Positions 1-6,654 of a stretch of DNA of 10,370 bases are shown here, one piece after another. Source of the stretch: Gemmatimonadaceae bacterium (GTDB lineage Bacteria; Gemmatimonadota; Gemmatimonadetes; Gemmatimonadales; Gemmatimonadaceae); the NCBI GenBank assembly GCA_025936015.1, contig JAICUE010000054.1, positions 1 through 10,370 of the forward strand, given 5' to 3'. How positions within the stretch are numbered: the first letter of the stretch is position 1; the number at the start of each line of letters is the position of its first letter. Made by a program: the position numbers and the translations under genes. The notes under the pieces were generated by a model, which searched no databases, had not been told where the DNA came from, and saw only the letters and a list, made by a program, of their open reading frames with translations.

Positions 1-34
1 ATCTGGGCTCGAAGGGGGAGAGTCGGGCGTCGAA

Positions 35-160
35 GCCGCCTTGATAGTCGAGTCGTCGAAACTGCCATGATATTCGAGAGTCGATGCTGCCTTTATACTC
101 GATAGTCGACGCTGCCTTGATAGTCGAGAGTCGACGCTGCCTTGATAGTCGAGAGGCGAC
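35..160. repeat. Left repeat array, five 25-bp units
   Basis: Five head-to-tail units with an exact 25-bp period start near 35, 61, 86, 111 and 136. The two best units (111-135 and 136-160) differ by one base. Each holds the core GATAGTCGAGAGTCGAC, preceded by GCTGCCTT. The reverse complement of a unit matches the 340-364 unit of the right array at 22 of 25 positions, so the two arrays are one repeat family in opposite orientations. There are no unique spacers. Short ORFs here are repeat translations without homology features. Function is unknown; an intergenic palindromic-type repeat is the simplest reading. Confidence 0.85.
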
Positions 161-230
161 GCATCCCGCTCCGGGGGGTTGTTCCGGTTGACGGGACCGC
201 CGGTCGGAAGCCGCGTGGCCGGTCGGTTTC
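161..230. other. Spacer between the two opposed repeat arrays
   Basis: About 70 GC-rich bases separate the arrays and carry no credible ORF. The stretch CCGGTCGG occurs twice (around 200-207 and 219-226). A TTGACG at 188-193 resembles a -35 box, but no convincing -10 hexamer lies 16-18 bases downstream. The promoter of the selenoprotein-like gene must lie somewhere in bases 1-455, but I cannot place it. Confidence 0.4.
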
Positions 231-432
231 GACTATCGGAAATTTCGACTCTCGACTCTCCTGCAGTTTCGACTCTCGACTCTCCTGCAGCTTCGACTCT
301 CGACTCTCCTGCAGCTTCGACTCTCGACTCTCCTGCAGCTTCGACTCTCGACTGTCAACGCAGCTTCGACTCTCGACTCTCCTGCAGCTTCGACTATCGA
401 CTGTCAACGCGGTTTCGACTCTCGACTCTCGC
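231..432. repeat. Right repeat array, about eight 24-25-bp units
   Basis: Consecutive units start at 244, 268, 292, 316, 340, 365, 389 and 414, with a degenerate half unit from about 231. Units at 244, 268, 292, 316 and 365 are nearly identical, with core TCGACTCTCGACTCTC followed by CTGCAGC. Units at 340 and 389 carry the alternative linker GTCAACGC, which resembles the reverse complement of the left array linker. The array ends about 12 bases before the ribosome binding site of the downstream gene, so it probably forms part of that gene's 5' leader or promoter region. Tandem identity suggests recent slippage or gene-conversion expansion. Confidence 0.88.
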
Positions 433-443
433 ATCTCCGAACG

Positions 444-448
444 AAGGA
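444..448 (+). promoter_or_regulatory. Ribosome binding site of the AhpD-like gene
   Basis: AAGGA lies seven bases before the ATG at 456. It supports that ATG over the next in-frame ATG at 465. Confidence 0.7.
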
Positions 449-455
449 ACGCAAC

Positions 456-1070
456 ATGGACTCGATGTACCTGCATGAAGTCGAAGCCCACGATTCCGAT
501 GGCCCACGCGGCCAGGCGATTCGTCAGATGCGCGCGGGAGGAGTTCCCATCCCGCAGATCATGCATCTCTTCGCGTACAAGCCCGATCGCACCGATCATC
601 TCGCGCGATTCACGCAGGCCGTCATGCGCGGCCCGTCGGACCTGCTGCCGGGTCAGCGCGAGCTCATTGCGGCGCTGACCTCCAAGCTCAATCAGTGCCT
701 CTTCTGAATTGGCTCACACGCCGCGGTCGCGGCTGAGCTGCTGGGAGACCGCGCACTCGTCCAGAGTGTGCTCGCCAACGTCGATACGGCGCCGATCCCC
801 GAGAAGGATCGAGCGCTCTACTCGTTCATCCGGAAGACGGTCGCCGATTCGCTCTCGATCACGCAGGGCGACGTCGATCGCGTGCGCGCGGCCGGCTGGT
901 CCGAGAGCGCGATCTACGACGCGATCACGGTCTGCGCGCTGTTCCAGTTCTACAACACCTGGATCGACGCGAGCGGAGTGCAGGACCTGCCGGCGATCGG
1001 CTACGAGATGTCCGGTCATCGGCTCGCGACCGAAGGCTACGCGGAAACGGAGAAGCCAGCGCCCAAGTAG
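456..1070 (+). CDS. AhpD-like peroxidase-family selenoprotein (CxxU), TGA at 705-707 read as selenocysteine
   Basis: Residues 1-83 and the stretch after the TGA are the two halves of one carboxymuconolactone decarboxylase/AhpD-type 'peroxidase-related' protein, in the same frame with no other stop before TAG at 1068-1070. Read through, the product has 204 residues, normal for the family. The TGA is residue 84 and gives CLFU-IGSH (C81, U84, H88), matching the AhpD pattern CxxCxxxH with Sec in place of the second Cys. The second half keeps family sequence (SHAAVAAELLGD, then ITVCALFQFYNTWIDA). A SECIS-like hairpin at 712-738 supports Sec insertion. Known family members use the motif in peroxide or thiol redox reactions as small helical oligomers; the substrate here is unknown. 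No signal peptide is visible, so it is probably cytoplasmic. The gene is monocistronic and convergent with the trehalase. The alternative is a nonsense mutation or sequencing error, which would not explain the hairpin or the exact position. Confidence 0.85.
712..738 (+). promoter_or_regulatory. Bacterial SECIS-like hairpin just after the TGA
   Basis: Lower stem GCTCA (712-716) pairs perfectly with TGAGC (734-738). CAC (717-719) bulges on the 5' side. Upper stem GCCGC (720-724) pairs perfectly with GCGGC (729-733), closing a GGTC loop (725-728). The upper stem begins 12 bases after the TGA. Bacterial SelB recognises a short hairpin close behind the UGA with a conserved G-U in the apical loop; the Escherichia coli fdhF element also presents GGUC near its tip. 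The element is inside the coding sequence, as usual in bacteria. SelB, SelA, SelD and tRNA-Sec genes are not in this window. Confidence 0.8.
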
Positions 1071-1075
1071 CATGG

Positions 1076-1127
1076 GCGAGTGCGCGCCGCGAGTGCGCGC
1101 CGCGAGTGCGCGCCGCGAGTGCGCGCC
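1076..1127. repeat. Four perfect 13-bp tandem repeats
   Basis: GCGAGTGCGCGCC is repeated exactly at 1076, 1089, 1102 and 1115, starting five bases after the AhpD-like stop codon. The last copy supplies the left arm of the hairpin that follows, and the other three could also pair with the same right arm. Confidence 0.9.
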
Positions 1128-1147
1128 GCGATTCCGCGCGCACTCGC
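1115..1147. terminator. Candidate bidirectional terminator hairpin between convergent genes
   Basis: GCGAGTGCGCGC (1115-1126) pairs perfectly over 12 bp with GCGCGCACTCGC (1136-1147) around a nine-base loop. It lies between the stop of the plus-strand AhpD-like gene (1070) and the stop of the minus-strand trehalase (1169), where a shared terminator is expected. Neither side has a T-tract, so it is not a classical intrinsic terminator. It may act with Rho or protect 3' ends. Confidence 0.6.
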
Positions 1148-1168
1148 GCTGTTCGTCCTCGCGCTGCC

Positions 1169-2857
1169 TTAGGGCGCGTGAACCGGTGCGGCCATCTGCG
1201 CGATGAGCGCGAGCGCGACGCCGTTTGACCAGCCGAAGCCATCCTGGTTCGGGTACTCCCCGCCTCCGGCCTTCCGCTGGATGTCCATCACGTCGTATTT
1301 CTCGGTCATCTTGCCGGTCTGGCGGTAGACGCGACGGTTCAGCGTGAGCCACCGCCCGCGCGCGAGGTCAGCGACGTCGGCACGACCATAACGGCGCACA
1401 CCTTCCATCGCCAGCCACTCGAGTGGCGCCCAACCGTTAGGCGCGTCCCACTGCTGGCCGGTGTTCATCAGCGTCGTGACGAAGCCCCCCGGCTTGAGGA
1501 AGTCGCGCTCGAGGCGCGCCGCGGTCGCGCGCCCCTGCTCCGGTGTCGCGATCTCGAAGTACAAGGGCTCGGCCGCGGCGAGCGAAGGGCGGTCAGCGAC
1601 TCGCTCGCCGGTCCGCCAGCGGACGTCGAAGAAGAAGCCCTGCGTCGGATCGTAGGATGCCTCGAGGAGCGCGCGGCGCCGCGCTTCGGCGATGTTGGTG
1701 AAACGAGTGACGACGGCCGAGTCGCTGACCGCGCCGCGGAATTTCCGCAGCGCCGCGATCGTCCGCTCGAGGTTGTAGAGCAGGCTGTTCAGGTCCACCG
1801 GCGCGAGATCGATGGTCTCGAGGCTCCGCAGGTCGGTGGTGTCGCGCATCCACCGGCTGGAGAAGTCCCAGCCACTCTCGGCGGTCGCCCGCAGGTTGCG
1901 ATACATCTCCTCGCGCCGGCCGGCCGGGAGGGTCTGCGCGGTGCGGTAGTCCTCCTTGTACGCTTCCGGCCGGGGATAGGGCCGGTCGTCCCAGTAGCGG
2001 TTGAGCAGCGCGCCGTCAGGGAGCCTCACGACGCGGCGATACGCATGGCCCGGCGTGACGCGGTCGGCGCCGTCCATCCAGAACGCGTGCTCGGCCTCGA
2101 GCGCGGGGAGGTACTTCATGACGCTGGCCGTATCGGTCGCGCGGGCATAGAGGTCGACCATCGCCGCGAAGTACGGCGGCTGGCTGCGCCCGAGGTAATA
2201 CGTCCGGTTGCCGTTCGGGATGTGTCCAACCCGCTTGATGAGGTAAGCGAAGTTGTCGAGCATGCTGCCGACGAGGTCCGTCCGCCCGCTCGCGACGAGG
2301 CCGAGCATCGTGAAGTACGAGTCCCAGTAGTACACCTCGCGGAACCGGCCACCGGGCACCACGTACGCGTTAGGCAGCGGGATCAGCGACGACCGTGGAT
2401 CGGGCGTGTCGGCGTGCCGGGTCAGCACCGGCCAGAGGTCGCGGATGTGCTCTTCCATCGTCCGCGTGGTATCGGTCGTGAACTCGGCGCCGGCGAGCTT
2501 CGGTGCCTCGAAGTTGCGGCTGACGAACGATGCGAGATCGAAGCCGGCGCTGTCGCGCGCTGCCGCGTAGCGAGCGACGATCACCGCCGGGGCGGCGAGC
2601 GGGCGCGCATCGACGAAGGTCTTCGAGTCGGGGAACACCGCCGCCATCTGCACGTCGTGGAAGAGAGTGCCGAGATCGCGCGACGGATCGTAGAGCGAAT
2701 CGGCCGCGGCAGTCGTCGCGATCGGTGGCGCGCTCGCGATCACCGTCGTCGCGGTGGAGCATCCCGCGAGCAGGAGTACCGTCAGCGCGCCTGACGCGTG
2801 GACCGTCAGGCGGCTCACGAATCGAGTCGGGTGCCGCATCTTCGCGTCGTCTGTCAT
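1169..2857 (-). CDS. treA: Periplasmic or surface lipoprotein trehalase, GH37
   Basis: This is an alpha,alpha-trehalase, 562 residues, the usual family length. It hydrolyses trehalose to two glucose molecules with inversion. The first GH37 signature PGGRFREVYYWDSY is at residues 168-181 and the second, QWDAPNGWAP, at 469-478. By comparison with E. coli TreA (Asp312, Glu496), the catalytic acid is Asp331 in SGWDFSSRW and the base Glu519 in EKYDV. The glycine-rich GGGEYPNQDGFGW segment follows. The N-terminus has Arg/Lys residues, a hydrophobic run and lipobox LAGC with Cys33, so it is probably lipid-anchored and acts outside the cytoplasm. The ATG at 2857 overlaps the upstream stop as ATGA and is preceded on its strand by AGGGAAA five bases away, indicating translational coupling with the CRTAC1-like gene. 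The start at residue 7 is less likely. Linkage to SusD suggests a carbohydrate utilisation locus. The symbol is by function, not proven orthology. Confidence 0.93.
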   Translation of the reverse strand: MTDDAKMRHPTRFVSRLTVHASGALTVLLLAGCSTATTVIASAPPIATTAAADSLYDPSRDLGTLFHDVQMAAVFPDSKTFVDARPLAAPAVIVARYAAARDSAGFDLASFVSRNFEAPKLAGAEFTTDTTRTMEEHIRDLWPVLTRHADTPDPRSSLIPLPNAYVVPGGRFREVYYWDSYFTMLGLVASGRTDLVGSMLDNFAYLIKRVGHIPNGNRTYYLGRSQPPYFAAMVDLYARATDTASVMKYLPALEAEHAFWMDGADRVTPGHAYRRVVRLPDGALLNRYWDDRPYPRPEAYKEDYRTAQTLPAGRREEMYRNLRATAESGWDFSSRWMRDTTDLRSLETIDLAPVDLNSLLYNLERTIAALRKFRGAVSDSAVVTRFTNIAEARRRALLEASYDPTQGFFFDVRWRTGERVADRPSLAAAEPLYFEIATPEQGRATAARLERDFLKPGGFVTTLMNTGQQWDAPNGWAPLEWLAMEGVRRYGRADVADLARGRWLTLNRRVYRQTGKMTEKYDVMDIQRKAGGGEYPNQDGFGWSNGVALALIAQMAAPVHAP

Positions 2858-5800
2858 TGGCGTTTCCCTGAGTTCATGGTCTTCGCGGTCCGAATCAGCT
2901 GCAACGTCGTGTCGTTTCGTGCGGCAACGATCAGTTGCGCGCCGCCAGGCGCGCGCACCATCGCGAGATGCCTCACCTGGCCGTCGAGCACAAGGCCGTC
3001 GTCCGCCATCGCGACGGCCGTGAAGCGCCCATCGCCTCGACCGCGCAACAGCTGGCCGTAGCTCGCGTCATAACGGCCGAGCGCGGGCGTGACTCCGTAG
3101 AAATTCCCCGCGAGGAGAAGATCGAACCTTCCATCGCCGTCGAAATCGCGCGCGAGGATCGCGCGCACCGGTGCAAACTGCGCCTCGACCGGCAGGGCGC
3201 GCAATACGAAGTGTCCGTCGCCCGTATTCATGGCGACCGAAGTCGCGAGCGTGGTCGCACTGCGCACGATTCCCCGCGCGACCGCCGCCCGCGGGAAGAT
3301 CTCGTCGATCGAGCTCGCACCGAACGCGGCGTAACTCGGATAGCGGCTTCGCAGCGCTGGGGCGATTGCAAGGATCTCGTCGCGGCCGGCCACCGGATAG
3401 CTCACGCCGCGCTTGTAGTAAGTGAGGATCGCCGCAATGGCGCCGGCATCCCCGAAATCGCCAACGTAGAGACGCGCGGGCTCTTTCTCCGACGCGTGCA
3501 CAAGGGAGTTGAGCCCGAGGTTTCCGAGCACGAGATCAGGACGCCCGTCGCCATCGAGATCGGCCACGCTCACCGAATTCCACCACCCGGCAGATCCGCC
3601 GAGGCCGACCGCCGACGTGCGGTCGACGAACCGGCCATTCTCCTGGTGGAAGACTCGGGGTGGCATCCATTCGCCGACGACGACGAGATCGAGGTGCCCA
3701 TCGCCGTCATAGTCGATCCACGCGGCGCCGGTGGCCAACCCGGCATCAGCGAGCGCGTCGGACTTTTGCGCGGTGACATCGGTGAAGTGGCCGCCGCCGT
3801 CGTTCTCGAGCAGGTGGCTCCGCGGCGTCACTCCGTATTCGCCGGCTACGACGCGGCTCCCGACGAAGAGATCGATGTCGCCATCGCCGTCGAAGTCCCC
3901 GGGAACGACGCACGATCCGTTGTCGAACAATTCGGGAAGCGCGTCGGCCGCACGATGGAACTGGCCACCACCGTCGTTGATGTACAACCGGTCGCGCAGG
4001 GCGTCGCTCTGCCCGCTGAACTCGTTGCCTCCGCTTACCACGTAGAGGTCGGGCCGGCCGTCGCCGTTCGCGTCGAAGAACGCGGCGTCGACGTCCTCGC
4101 TCACGCTGTCGGCGGCGAAGACACGGTCGCTCGCGACGTGAAAGCTTCCATCGCGCTGTTGCAGCAGCATCCGGCCGGGCTGCCACTTCGCCCCACCGGC
4201 GTAGATGTCGTCGAGGCCATCGCCGTTCACGTCGGCGACGGCCAGCGCCGGCCCCTCGGTCGAGAGAAGCTCGGTCAGCAGGGGCTCGCGGTCACTGTCC
4301 ACGAAGGAATTCTCGCGATGCCGCCACGGGATCGCGGCCTGTGCGGTCACGTCCGTGAACAGCGGATGCGCCGGCGCATCGACCGGGAAGTCATAGCGGC
4401 CTCGCGCCTCATCCTGCGAGAGCACCAGGGTACGGTTAGGCCTGACGTTCGTCAGCACCTGGTATCGCCGATCGGGCCAGATCACCGTCAAGGAATCGAT
4501 CACGGTCGCGGCGCCGATACCGAAGTGCAGTCGATGGTCCACCGAGGACTGGAAGCCTCGCGTCAGGCTCTGCTCGAGCATCTGGTGGGCGCCGCCGGCG
4601 GCGACCAGCACCTTCGCACCAATCCCCTCGCTGTTCGCTCCGGCCCCGCGAAGCACGACGGTCAGGTACGCGCGACGGTTGATCTCCCGCGAGCGGTTAC
4701 GGTAGATCGATGCCGGTGCGTTGATGTTGTTCACCACGAGATCGAGCGCGCCGCTGTTGTCGAGATCGACCCAGGCAGCACCATTCGAGAACCCTTCAGC
4801 GCCGAGCCCCCACTTCGCCGAGACGTCCGTGAAGGTCAGGTCGCCGTTGTTGTCGAACGCGTGGTTCGGCTGCGGCATGTGCGGCATCTTCTTCAGCACG
4901 GCCAGCTGTTCCGCCTGCGTCCCATGCGCGAGCGTGGACTGGACTGCCGGGTTGCTCACGTAGGCGATGTAATCGAGATCGTTAGGCCGGCGGTAGATCC
5001 CGCTGGTGATGAAGAGGTCCTTTCGCCCATCGTTGTCGAGATCGGCGAGCAGCGGCGCCCAGCTCCAGTCGGTGGCGGCGACGCCGGCGAGCGCCCCGAT
5101 CTCGCTGAACTTCCCCAGCCCACGATTGAGCTGCAGGGTGTTCCGGGCAAACTGCGCGTGGTAACCGACTCGGCGCTTCATGTTGAACAGCGCGAACGAC
5201 TCGGTCGTCGCCGAGGTCTTGAGGATGTCCTCGCGATCGGGGAGCATGTCGGCGACCATGATGTCGGGGCGCCCATCGTTGTTCACGTCGGCCGCATCGA
5301 CTCCCATCGAGAAGCGGCTGGTGTGTCCGGTCGATGTCGCGAGTCGCTCGCTGAAGGTACCGTCGCAGTCGTTGACGTAGAGGAAATCGTCTTCCTGGAA
5401 GTCGTTGGCGACGTAGATGTCGGGACACCCGTCGAGGTTGACGTCGCTGACGACGACGCCAAGACCTGACGCTTCGCCATGGCCATGAATCCCGGCGGCC
5501 GCGCTGACGTCGGTGAAGTGGCCGTTATCGTTCCGGTAGAGACGATCGCCGGCCTTCGGATCGCGGCTCTCGCGGAAGGGGCCGCGGCCGATCGTGACCG
5601 CGCTCTGCACCGAGTGGTTGAGCAGGTACATGTCGAGATCGCCGTCGCCATCGTAGTCGAAGAAGGCGGCCTGCGTCGAGTAGCCGGAGAACTCGAGCCC
5701 GTATTCCCTGGTTCGATCGGTGAAGGTTCCGTCGCGATTGTTGATGTAGAGGATGTTGTGGCCGTGCTCCTCGAGGAAATCGACGCCGCAGACGTAGATG

Positions 5801-6156
5801 TCCGCGTAGCCGTCGCCATTGACGTCGGCCATCGTGACGCCGGTGGTCCAGCCGCCGGCGCCGGCCACCCCCGCGCGGGCGGTCACGTCCTCGAAGGTGT
5901 AATGTCCCTTGTTGAGGTACAGCCGGTTTTGCTGCAGATTGGAGGTGAAGTAGAGGTCGGGGAGGCCGTCGTTGTCGATGTCGCCGACCGCGACGCCGCC
6001 CCCGTTGTAGTAGTAGAGATAGTTGAGAATGTTGAAGCGTTCCTCGGGGAGCTCGTTCGCGAAGGTAATACCTGTCTTCGCTGGTGCGAGCAGCTCGAAG
6101 AGCGGCGGGTCCTTCGGCGCGGCGCGGCTGCACCCCGCAACCGCAGTCAGCGCCAT
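2854..6156 (-). CDS. CRTAC1-type lipoprotein with VCBS/FG-GAP repeats and ASPIC/UnbV domain (paralogue 1)
   Basis: A 1100-residue protein from the ATG at 6156. Thirteen D-x-[DN]-x-D-G-x-x-D calcium-binding loops mark FG-GAP/VCBS blades, for example DIDNDGLPD, DVNGDGYAD, DYDGDGDLD and DFDGDGRFD; one is degenerate (DLDNSGALD). Seven lie before an ASPIC/UnbV domain at about residues 508-578 (signature TRGFQSSVD, then WPD) and six after it, compatible with two beta-propellers. Such proteins are often encoded beside SusC/SusD genes; their exact role is unsettled, and binding or scaffolding at the envelope is inferred. A lipobox-like VAGC gives Cys9, but the signal peptide is too short from this ATG. 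Upstream in-frame codons encode a proper signal (basic n-region plus VVTL) without an ATG, GTG or TTG, so the true start is doubtful. It aligns along its whole length with the paralogue at 6648-10022. The stop overlaps the trehalase start. Confidence 0.9.
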   Translation of the reverse strand: MALTAVAGCSRAAPKDPPLFELLAPAKTGITFANELPEERFNILNYLYYYNGGGVAVGDIDNDGLPDLYFTSNLQQNRLYLNKGHYTFEDVTARAGVAGAGGWTTGVTMADVNGDGYADIYVCGVDFLEEHGHNILYINNRDGTFTDRTREYGLEFSGYSTQAAFFDYDGDGDLDMYLLNHSVQSAVTIGRGPFRESRDPKAGDRLYRNDNGHFTDVSAAAGIHGHGEASGLGVVVSDVNLDGCPDIYVANDFQEDDFLYVNDCDGTFSERLATSTGHTSRFSMGVDAADVNNDGRPDIMVADMLPDREDILKTSATTESFALFNMKRRVGYHAQFARNTLQLNRGLGKFSEIGALAGVAATDWSWAPLLADLDNDGRKDLFITSGIYRRPNDLDYIAYVSNPAVQSTLAHGTQAEQLAVLKKMPHMPQPNHAFDNNGDLTFTDVSAKWGLGAEGFSNGAAWVDLDNSGALDLVVNNINAPASIYRNRSREINRRAYLTVVLRGAGANSEGIGAKVLVAAGGAHQMLEQSLTRGFQSSVDHRLHFGIGAATVIDSLTVIWPDRRYQVLTNVRPNRTLVLSQDEARGRYDFPVDAPAHPLFTDVTAQAAIPWRHRENSFVDSDREPLLTELLSTEGPALAVADVNGDGLDDIYAGGAKWQPGRMLLQQRDGSFHVASDRVFAADSVSEDVDAAFFDANGDGRPDLYVVSGGNEFSGQSDALRDRLYINDGGGQFHRAADALPELFDNGSCVVPGDFDGDGDIDLFVGSRVVAGEYGVTPRSHLLENDGGGHFTDVTAQKSDALADAGLATGAAWIDYDGDGHLDLVVVGEWMPPRVFHQENGRFVDRTSAVGLGGSAGWWNSVSVADLDGDGRPDLVLGNLGLNSLVHASEKEPARLYVGDFGDAGAIAAILTYYKRGVSYPVAGRDEILAIAPALRSRYPSYAAFGASSIDEIFPRAAVARGIVRSATTLATSVAMNTGDGHFVLRALPVEAQFAPVRAILARDFDGDGRFDLLLAGNFYGVTPALGRYDASYGQLLRGRGDGRFTAVAMADDGLVLDGQVRHLAMVRAPGGAQLIVAARNDTTLQLIRTAKTMNSGKRQ

Positions 6157-6186
6157 GAGGGTGACTACCTTCGCCAGCGGAGCAAC

Positions 6187-6654
6187 ATGCCTGACTTTCC
6201 TCGCTTCCTCCTGCAGGCTGGCGCAATAGCCGCGCTGCTCACCGCGTGCGCGCACAAGAAGACCGCCAATGCGCCGCCACCAGTCAGGCAGAACGGAGTG
6301 ACCGCGGAAGACATCGCCCGCGCGCCGGAGCAGCCGATCGAGCAGCAACTGATGGCAAGGGTTCCGGGCATCGAGGTCGCTCGCACCGCGAACGGCAACA
6401 TCGCCATCAGGATCCGCGGCGGTGGGTCGTCGGTGGCCTCCAACAACGCTCCGCTCTACGTCGTCGACGGCATCGCGCTCACCCCCGAGCCGGATGGCGG
6501 ACTCCCGGGCATCAACCCGTACGACATCGCCTCGATCGAGGTGCTCAAGGACGCGACGAGCGAGACGATGTACGGCTCGCGAGGCGGCAACGGCGTCATC
6601 GTGATCAAGACGAAGCAGTCGAACCGCCGCGAGAAGAAGCAACCGAATCAGTGA
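6187..6654 (+). CDS. Stand-alone TonB-receptor plug-domain lipoprotein
   Basis: A 155-residue protein starting at the ATG at 6187, with GGAG four bases upstream. Residues 1-21 form a lipoprotein signal ending in lipobox LTAC (Cys21). Residues about 37-143 match the plug of SusC-type TonB-dependent receptors: IRIRGGGSS (75-82), PLYVVDGIAL (89-98), INPYDIASIEVLKDA (109-123), then YGSRGGNGVIVIKTK (129-143). A Lys/Arg-rich tail ends the protein. There is no beta-barrel and no room for one: its stop overlaps the stop of the converging CRTAC1 gene by 7 bp. It is therefore a complete small protein, not an obviously broken receptor. Its job is unknown; it might gate or occupy a barrel encoded elsewhere, or be a periplasmic partner protein. 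It is the only plus-strand gene within the minus-strand locus. A decayed SusC fragment is the alternative, but the intact lipobox argues against it. Confidence 0.85.
   Translation: MPDFPRFLLQAGAIAALLTACAHKKTANAPPPVRQNGVTAEDIARAPEQPIEQQLMARVPGIEVARTANGNIAIRIRGGGSSVASNNAPLYVVDGIALTPEPDGGLPGINPYDIASIEVLKDATSETMYGSRGGNGVIVIKTKQSNRREKKQPNQ

Noticed and set aside
188..216. Sigma-70 promoter beginning with TTGACG at 188
   Set aside because: No -10-like hexamer is found at the right distance in this GC-rich spacer.
35..432. CRISPR array
   Set aside because: The units are directly adjacent with no unique spacers, the two halves face opposite ways, and no cas gene is present.
93..678. Repeat-rich ORFs on both strands over the arrays
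   Set aside because: Their sequence is only the translated repeat (SRESKLQE or DSRLSCSF), they overlap the real gene, and no start signal supports them.
705..707. TGA as a nonsense mutation that makes the AhpD-like gene a pseudogene
   Set aside because: The frame stays open and family-like on both sides, the TGA falls exactly on the redox-active Cys position, and a SECIS-like hairpin follows. A random mutation would not be expected to meet all three conditions.
768..1070. Separate gene starting at GTG 768
   Set aside because: It is the C-terminal half of the AhpD-like protein in the same frame, without its own ribosome binding site, and the bases between 708 and 767 already encode family sequence (SHAAVAAELLGD).
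2935..5469. 844-residue plus-strand ORF
   Set aside because: It is antisense to CRTAC1 paralogue 1. Repeated Asp/Gly codons in GC-rich DNA leave the opposite frame open; the translation has no recognisable domain.
6157..6642. Extension of CRTAC1 paralogue 1 up to 6642
   Set aside because: This part is antisense to the plug gene, has no signal peptide at its N-terminus, and its Arg/Asp-rich composition is that of a shadow frame.
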